Positions 60,206 through 64,000 of a stretch of DNA of 64,000 bases are shown in pieces. The translations under genes were made by a program, and so were the position numbers. The notes under the pieces are model-generated. The model was given only the letters and a program-made list of their open reading frames with translations, was not told where the DNA came from and made no database searches. The stretch lies in assembly GCF_014268755.2 (NCBI RefSeq), contig NZ_CP077093.1, forward strand, positions 2,778,001-2,842,000, read 5' to 3'. The first letter of the stretch is position 1; every line of letters begins with the position of its first letter. The DNA is from Pseudomonas vanderleydeniana. Its GTDB lineage: Bacteria; Pseudomonadota; Gammaproteobacteria; Pseudomonadales; Pseudomonadaceae.

Positions 60206-60377
60206 CGGGATACCGTGCAAACGCTGTTCGCCAGCCAACAGTGGCCGGGCAGCGATGCTGGTTTAGCAGCAGGCAGGTCGCCTTGATCAGCTCATAAGGC
60301 CTTGTATTCAAAGGCCTTGTGGGTTGGCACGAAGTCTGCCCTGTACCTCTGGAACGTCATGAATTCCAGAGGCACAT
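60206..60377. other. Intergenic region before the betaine-type ABC operon
   Basis: 172 bases, including a short direct repeat GGCCTTGT (60298 and 60312). It should contain the promoter and operator of the ABC-transporter operon. I see no riboswitch or small gene. Confidence 0.4.
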
Positions 60378-62474
60378 GTGAGCGTCAGCGACTATCAATC
60401 CACTTCCAGAAGCCGGGCGGAGATTGCCGTACTGGCTTCGTCCGTTTCCCCGTCGCCTGCACCGGCCTTCGATATTGCGCTGGAGTTCCGCGAGGTGACC
60501 AAGCGCTATGCCAGCAGCGGCCGGCGTGCTTCGACGAATGCCGTGGAGCGCGTCAGCCTGGCGGTGCGGCGGGGCGAGGTGCTGTGCCTGATGGGAACCT
60601 CGGGCAGCGGCAAGTCGACGTTGTTGCGTCACGTCAATCGGCTGATCGAGCCCAGCAGCGGCGGGGTGCTGATCGATGGCACGGCCCTGGACAGCCTGTC
60701 GACCGAAGCCCTGCGCGAATTGCGCTCACAGCGTATCGGCATGGTGTTCCAGCATTTCGGGCTGTTGCCTCATCGCAGCGTGCGCGACAACGTCGCCTTG
60801 CCCCTGGAGTTGCGTGGCGAGGCGCCAGCCTCCCGGCTGGCCGCGGCACAGCGACAACTGCAGGCGGTGGGCCTGACGGAGTGGGGGGAGCACTTTCCCC
60901 ATGAACTGTCCGGCGGCATGCAGCAGCGGGTCGGACTGGCACGGGCGTTGGTCACCGAGCCCGACATCCTGCTGATGGATGAGCCGTTCAGTGCGCTGGA
61001 CCCGACCATTCGCCGTGATCTGCAGGGACGCTTCCTGCAGCTGGTGCGCGAGCGCGGCATCACCACCTTGCTGGTCACCCATGATCCGGGCGAGGCCCTG
61101 CGCCTGGCCGATCGCATCGCGGTCTTGCGCAATGGCGAACTGATCCAGGTCGGCACACCGCAGGAACTGCTCGAACGGCCGGCGGATGCCGGGGTGGCGG
61201 ATTTCTTCGATGAACGCCCGCGGGCCGCCGCAGCGCCGCTGGAGCCAGCTCCCCAGGCAGCGGAGCCATCCCGAGCGGTGGCCGAAAAGGTTTCCGGCAA
61301 CACCGGGCTGCGCTCCTGGTTGCTGGGTCCGGCCGCGTTGGCAGCGGCCGGGCGCAACGGACTGTTCTGGTTGGCGTTGCTGATCGAGCTGGCCTCCCTG
61401 GCAGTGCTGGGTAGCAGCTGGCATGCAGGTTCTGGAGCGGGCCTGGCCGTTGCGCTGGCCGTGTGGCTGGGCAACCGCGTTGCCAACGTTCGGTTGAGTC
61501 GTCACGTCCTGGGGCGTGAACCGCAAGCCTGGGTATGGCCGCTGGCCCTGTTGTCGGCGAGTCAGGTGCTGACGCTCTGGCGAGCCTTCACCCCCGATGC
61601 GGCCGGTGCGTGGCTGCAGTTTCCGGCCGACCGCGACAGCATGCTGTTGATTGCGGGGGCCATCGACCGCTTGATCGGCTGGTCGCAGCTGACCTTCGAA
61701 AGCGCTTTCGTTGGGGTGATCGTGGCCGTGCGCACGGTGATCGAGGGCGTGGAGGGCGCATTGAGCTGGATCCCCTGGCCGGTACCGGCACTGGCGCTGG
61801 TCTACCTGGCCTGGCGCAGCGCCGGGGTGACACTGGCCCTGACCTGCGCCCTGGCCCTGGGCTACATCGGCCTGTTCGGTTTCTGGGAACACACCGTCTC
61901 GACCATCGCCCTGGTCGGCTCTTCCGTGCTGCTGTCGCTGGTGATCGGTATTCCCACCGGCATCCTGCTGGCCAAGCGGCCGCTGGCGCGACGCCTGCTG
62001 ACACCGTTGCTGGACGTCATGCAGACCCTGCCGACCTTCGTCTACCTGATCCCGGCCGTGGCGTTCTTTTCCGTCGGCAAGACACCGGCGGTCATCGCCA
62101 CGGTGATCTTCGCCCTGGCGCCGATGATCCGTCTCACGGCGCTCGGTCTCCAGGAGGTGCCCAAGGCGGCGGTGGAGGCGGCCGTGGCCCATGGCGCGAC
62201 ACCCTGGCAGACGCTGACCCGGGTCGAACTGCCCCTGGCCGCCGGTTCGCTGCTGCTGGGCATCAACCAGACCATCGTCATGAGCCTGTCGATGGTGGTG
62301 GTGGCGGCGCTGATCGGCGCCGGCGGGCTGGGCTACGACGTCATGACCGCACTGCGCAACATCAAGGGCGGCGAGGGCGTACTCGCCGGCATCGCCATCG
62401 TCTTCTGTGCCCTGGTACCGGACCGGATCATCCAGGCCTCCCTTCGCAAACGTCATCGTTTCATTCAGGAGTAA
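60378..62474 (+). CDS. Fused glycine-betaine-class ABC transporter, ATPase plus permease
   Basis: 698 aa with a GTG start. ATPase part residues 1-275: Walker A GTSGSGKST (73-81), signature LSGGMQQ (177-183), Walker B ILLMDEP (197-203). After an Ala/Pro-rich linker (280-312) comes a permease part with about eight hydrophobic segments and the EAA-type loop VPKAAVEAAVAHGATPWQTL before the last helices. In most members ProV and ProW are separate proteins; here one chain joins them. A fused protein must dimerise to give the usual 2+2 complex. Binding-protein gene 7 bases downstream. Confidence 0.92.
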   Translation: MSVSDYQSTSRSRAEIAVLASSVSPSPAPAFDIALEFREVTKRYASSGRRASTNAVERVSLAVRRGEVLCLMGTSGSGKSTLLRHVNRLIEPSSGGVLIDGTALDSLSTEALRELRSQRIGMVFQHFGLLPHRSVRDNVALPLELRGEAPASRLAAAQRQLQAVGLTEWGEHFPHELSGGMQQRVGLARALVTEPDILLMDEPFSALDPTIRRDLQGRFLQLVRERGITTLLVTHDPGEALRLADRIAVLRNGELIQVGTPQELLERPADAGVADFFDERPRAAAAPLEPAPQAAEPSRAVAEKVSGNTGLRSWLLGPAALAAAGRNGLFWLALLIELASLAVLGSSWHAGSGAGLAVALAVWLGNRVANVRLSRHVLGREPQAWVWPLALLSASQVLTLWRAFTPDAAGAWLQFPADRDSMLLIAGAIDRLIGWSQLTFESAFVGVIVAVRTVIEGVEGALSWIPWPVPALALVYLAWRSAGVTLALTCALALGYIGLFGFWEHTVSTIALVGSSVLLSLVIGIPTGILLAKRPLARRLLTPLLDVMQTLPTFVYLIPAVAFFSVGKTPAVIATVIFALAPMIRLTALGLQEVPKAAVEAAVAHGATPWQTLTRVELPLAAGSLLLGINQTIVMSLSMVVVAALIGAGGLGYDVMTALRNIKGGEGVLAGIAIVFCALVPDRIIQASLRKRHRFIQE

Positions 62475-62481
62475 TCACGTC

Positions 62482-63528
62482 ATGCCCAAGTTCCTCTCAC
62501 GCGCCCTGGCGGGTGCCGCTCTACTGGGAGCCCTGTTGCCGTCCACCGCGGCGCTGGCCAAGGACAAGATTGTCATCGGCGAGCAGAACTGGACGGGCGC
62601 CATCGCCATCCAGTACATCCTCGGCGACATCATCAGTTCCCGGCTCGACGGTGATGTGTCCTACCTTGCCGGTGACGTACCGGTGCTGTTCGCGGCAGCG
62701 GCCAAGGGCGACGGCTCGGTTGACGTGCTCACCGATATCTGGCTGCCAAACCAGTCGGCGGCGTGGGCCAAGTACGTCACCGGCGGCACGCATTCGCTGG
62801 TCCCCAATAAACAGCCTTACATCGGTGTGCAGGGCTTCTATATCCCTGGCTACATCCAGGACAAGTACGGGGTGAAGTCGGTCTATGACCTGCAGAAACC
62901 CGAGGTGGCCAAGCTGTTCGCGCCGCTGGGCGGTGGCCAGGCGCAACTGCTGGTGGGACCGGCCGGCTGGGAGTCGACCTACATCGGCGAGATCAAGGCC
63001 AAGGATTTCGGCTTTGCCAAGAACTTCGAATCGGTCTCCACCGAGGCCTCGGTGACCTATGCGCGCCTGGACGCGGCCTACAAGGCTGGGCGAGGCGTGG
63101 TGTTCTATGCCTACACCCCCGACTGGATCTTCTCGGCCTATGACCTGCGGCGCCTGGATGAACCGCCGTTCGATGGCTACGCCCAGGACAACAAGAAGGG
63201 CGACCCACTGTACAAGGCTGACGGTTGCTGGAAATTCATCAGCCCGACGGTCGATACCGACTGGCTGAACAAGAGCCGGATCACTTGCGCCTATCCGGAC
63301 GCCAAGGTGCACATTCTCGCATCCGCCAGCCTGCGCCAGCGTGCGCCACGTATCGCCGCGTTCCTCGAAAACGTGAGTATCGACCCGGCTTCGCTGAACG
63401 ACCTGATCCTGAAGATCGAGCGCGAGAAGCAACCGCCCGAGAAGGCGGCCAAGGCCTGGGTTGCGGCCAATCCGTCGACCGTGAACCAGTGGCTGCAAGC
63501 TGCCGGCGACAAGGTGGCTGCGCAATGA
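62482..63528 (+). CDS. Glycine-betaine/choline-class ABC binding protein
   Basis: 348 aa from ATG 62482 with CAGGAG upstream. Signal peptide SRALAGAALLGALLPSTAAL ending at ALA-K. The mature chain starts KDKIVIGEQNWTGAIAIQYI, typical of OpuAC/ProX-like proteins, with aromatic residues suited to a cation-pi box around a trimethylammonium group (for example YAYTPDWIFSAYD and WKFI). Expressed with the fused transporter. Overlaps the next gene as ATGA. Confidence 0.9.
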   Translation: MPKFLSRALAGAALLGALLPSTAALAKDKIVIGEQNWTGAIAIQYILGDIISSRLDGDVSYLAGDVPVLFAAAAKGDGSVDVLTDIWLPNQSAAWAKYVTGGTHSLVPNKQPYIGVQGFYIPGYIQDKYGVKSVYDLQKPEVAKLFAPLGGGQAQLLVGPAGWESTYIGEIKAKDFGFAKNFESVSTEASVTYARLDAAYKAGRGVVFYAYTPDWIFSAYDLRRLDEPPFDGYAQDNKKGDPLYKADGCWKFISPTVDTDWLNKSRITCAYPDAKVHILASASLRQRAPRIAAFLENVSIDPASLNDLILKIEREKQPPEKAAKAWVAANPSTVNQWLQAAGDKVAAQ

Positions 63529-64000
63529 GCCAAGCGACGTTGACACTGCTCGATGGTGGCATGGGGCGCGAGCTCAAGCGTGTCGGTGCGCCGTTCCGTC
63601 AGCCGGAATGGTCGGCATTGGCGCTATTGCAGGGCCCGGACTATGTGACCCAGGTACACCGCGCGTTCATCGATGCCGGCGCACAGGTGATCACGACCAA
63701 CAGCTACGCGGTGGTGCCGTTTCATATCGGCGAGGCACGTTTCGCCAGCGAAGGGCGCGGGCTGGCGGCGCTGGCCGGTCGGTTGGCCCGCGAGGCGGCG
63801 GCAGGAACCGCCGTGCAGGTGGCTGGCTCGTTGCCACCGGCACTGGGCTCCTATCGGCCCGACCTGTTCGATCAGCCGCGCGCGCTGGCCATCCATCGTG
63901 AGTTGATCGACGGCCTGGGGCCACATGTCGACCTGTGGCTGGCGGAAACCCAGAGTTCCCTGGCCGAGGCACGGGCGGTACGCGAGGCGTTGGGCGATGA
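63525..64000 (+). CDS. Homocysteine S-methyltransferase family (3' partial)
   Basis: 158 residues visible before the window ends. It begins with LTLLDGGMGRELKRVGAPFR, the family's TIM-barrel start, followed by VHRAFIDAGAQVITTNSY, which carries the first active-site elements; the zinc-binding Cys pair is expected beyond the window. The ATG overlaps the binding-protein stop. With the betaine-type transporter, a role in taking methyl groups from betaine or a related compound to homocysteine is inferred. Confidence 0.85.
   Translation, partial: MSQATLTLLDGGMGRELKRVGAPFRQPEWSALALLQGPDYVTQVHRAFIDAGAQVITTNSYAVVPFHIGEARFASEGRGLAALAGRLAREAAAGTAVQVAGSLPPALGSYRPDLFDQPRALAIHRELIDGLGPHVDLWLAETQSSLAEARAVREALGD

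Noticed and set aside
60726..62456. A 576-codon open frame on the minus strand
   Set aside because: Shadow of the fused ABC transporter; rich in Gln, Gly and Arg without domains.

Overview
The window is high-GC DNA from a gammaproteobacterium, most probably a Pseudomonas of the fluorescens/chlororaphis/putida type. This rests on codon use, the Pseudomonas-restricted DUF6124 small protein, a Pseudomonas-type REP (12.25 kb), an HBM-domain chemoreceptor, and the mix of LysR/AraC regulators and catabolic genes. It is chromosomal. I see no rRNA, tRNA, CRISPR array, intact insertion sequence, prophage or replication origin. Assignments come from reading the sequence and from remembered families; no database search was run.

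Layout. 0-6.4 kb: the end of a GAF-GAF-GGDEF-EAL c-di-GMP protein, a LysR/LysE divergent pair, and a GlxA-type AraC regulator divergent from a metallo-beta-lactamase-fold hydrolase. 6.5-19.7 kb: an accessory tract of lipoproteins, DUF genes and damaged genes (half an MFS transporter, a truncated GNAT, apparent frameshifts in a TIGR02466-type oxygenase and a DUF3592-type gene, perhaps a broken small ORF). It also holds a large CxxCxGxG zinc-binding membrane protein and a MORN_2/ankyrin lipoprotein. 19.8-21.5 kb: an AT-rich, evidently acquired gene for a lone P-loop ATPase (Sll1717-like), followed by a MITE-like palindrome and bracketed by an imperfect direct repeat. This is the best candidate for an uncharacterised, possibly defence-related element. 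21.7-30 kb: a peptidoglycan amidase, then an AraC-controlled catabolic cluster (MFS, FAH-family hydrolase, SDR, 2-hydroxyacid dehydrogenase; divergent AraC gene, second MITE, amidase) of unknown substrate.

30-32.3 kb: a CLC-F-type fluoride/proton antiporter preceded by a complete fluoride (crcB) riboswitch with its own promoter and a switching stem, then a methyltransferase gene. 32.3-41.2 kb: an HBM chemoreceptor, MFS exporter, small kinase, two divergent L,D-transpeptidases, and an overlapping three-gene operon (excisionase-like HTH, alpha/beta hydrolase, DUF4180). 41.3-44.6 kb: small hypotheticals and the DUF2239-DUF1330-hydrolase operon behind two CCCGGG-centred palindromes. 44.7-48.5 kb: the cytosine operon codB-pucR-codA with a strong candidate operator. 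48.6-50.3 kb: an XRE-cupin regulator and a GNAT/DMT operon that share an operator-like motif.

50.5-56.7 kb: cupin, AraC, AEC transporter, LysR, a secreted lipase-like hydrolase and small proteins. 56.7-60.2 kb: LysR divergent from a coniferyl-aldehyde-type dehydrogenase, a DJ-1/PfpI protein and a zinc alcohol dehydrogenase, which together look like an aldehyde-handling set. 60.4-64 kb: an ABC transporter of the glycine-betaine class whose ATPase and permease are one fused protein, its binding protein, and an overlapping homocysteine S-methyltransferase gene cut by the window end. This suggests betaine uptake linked to methionine synthesis.
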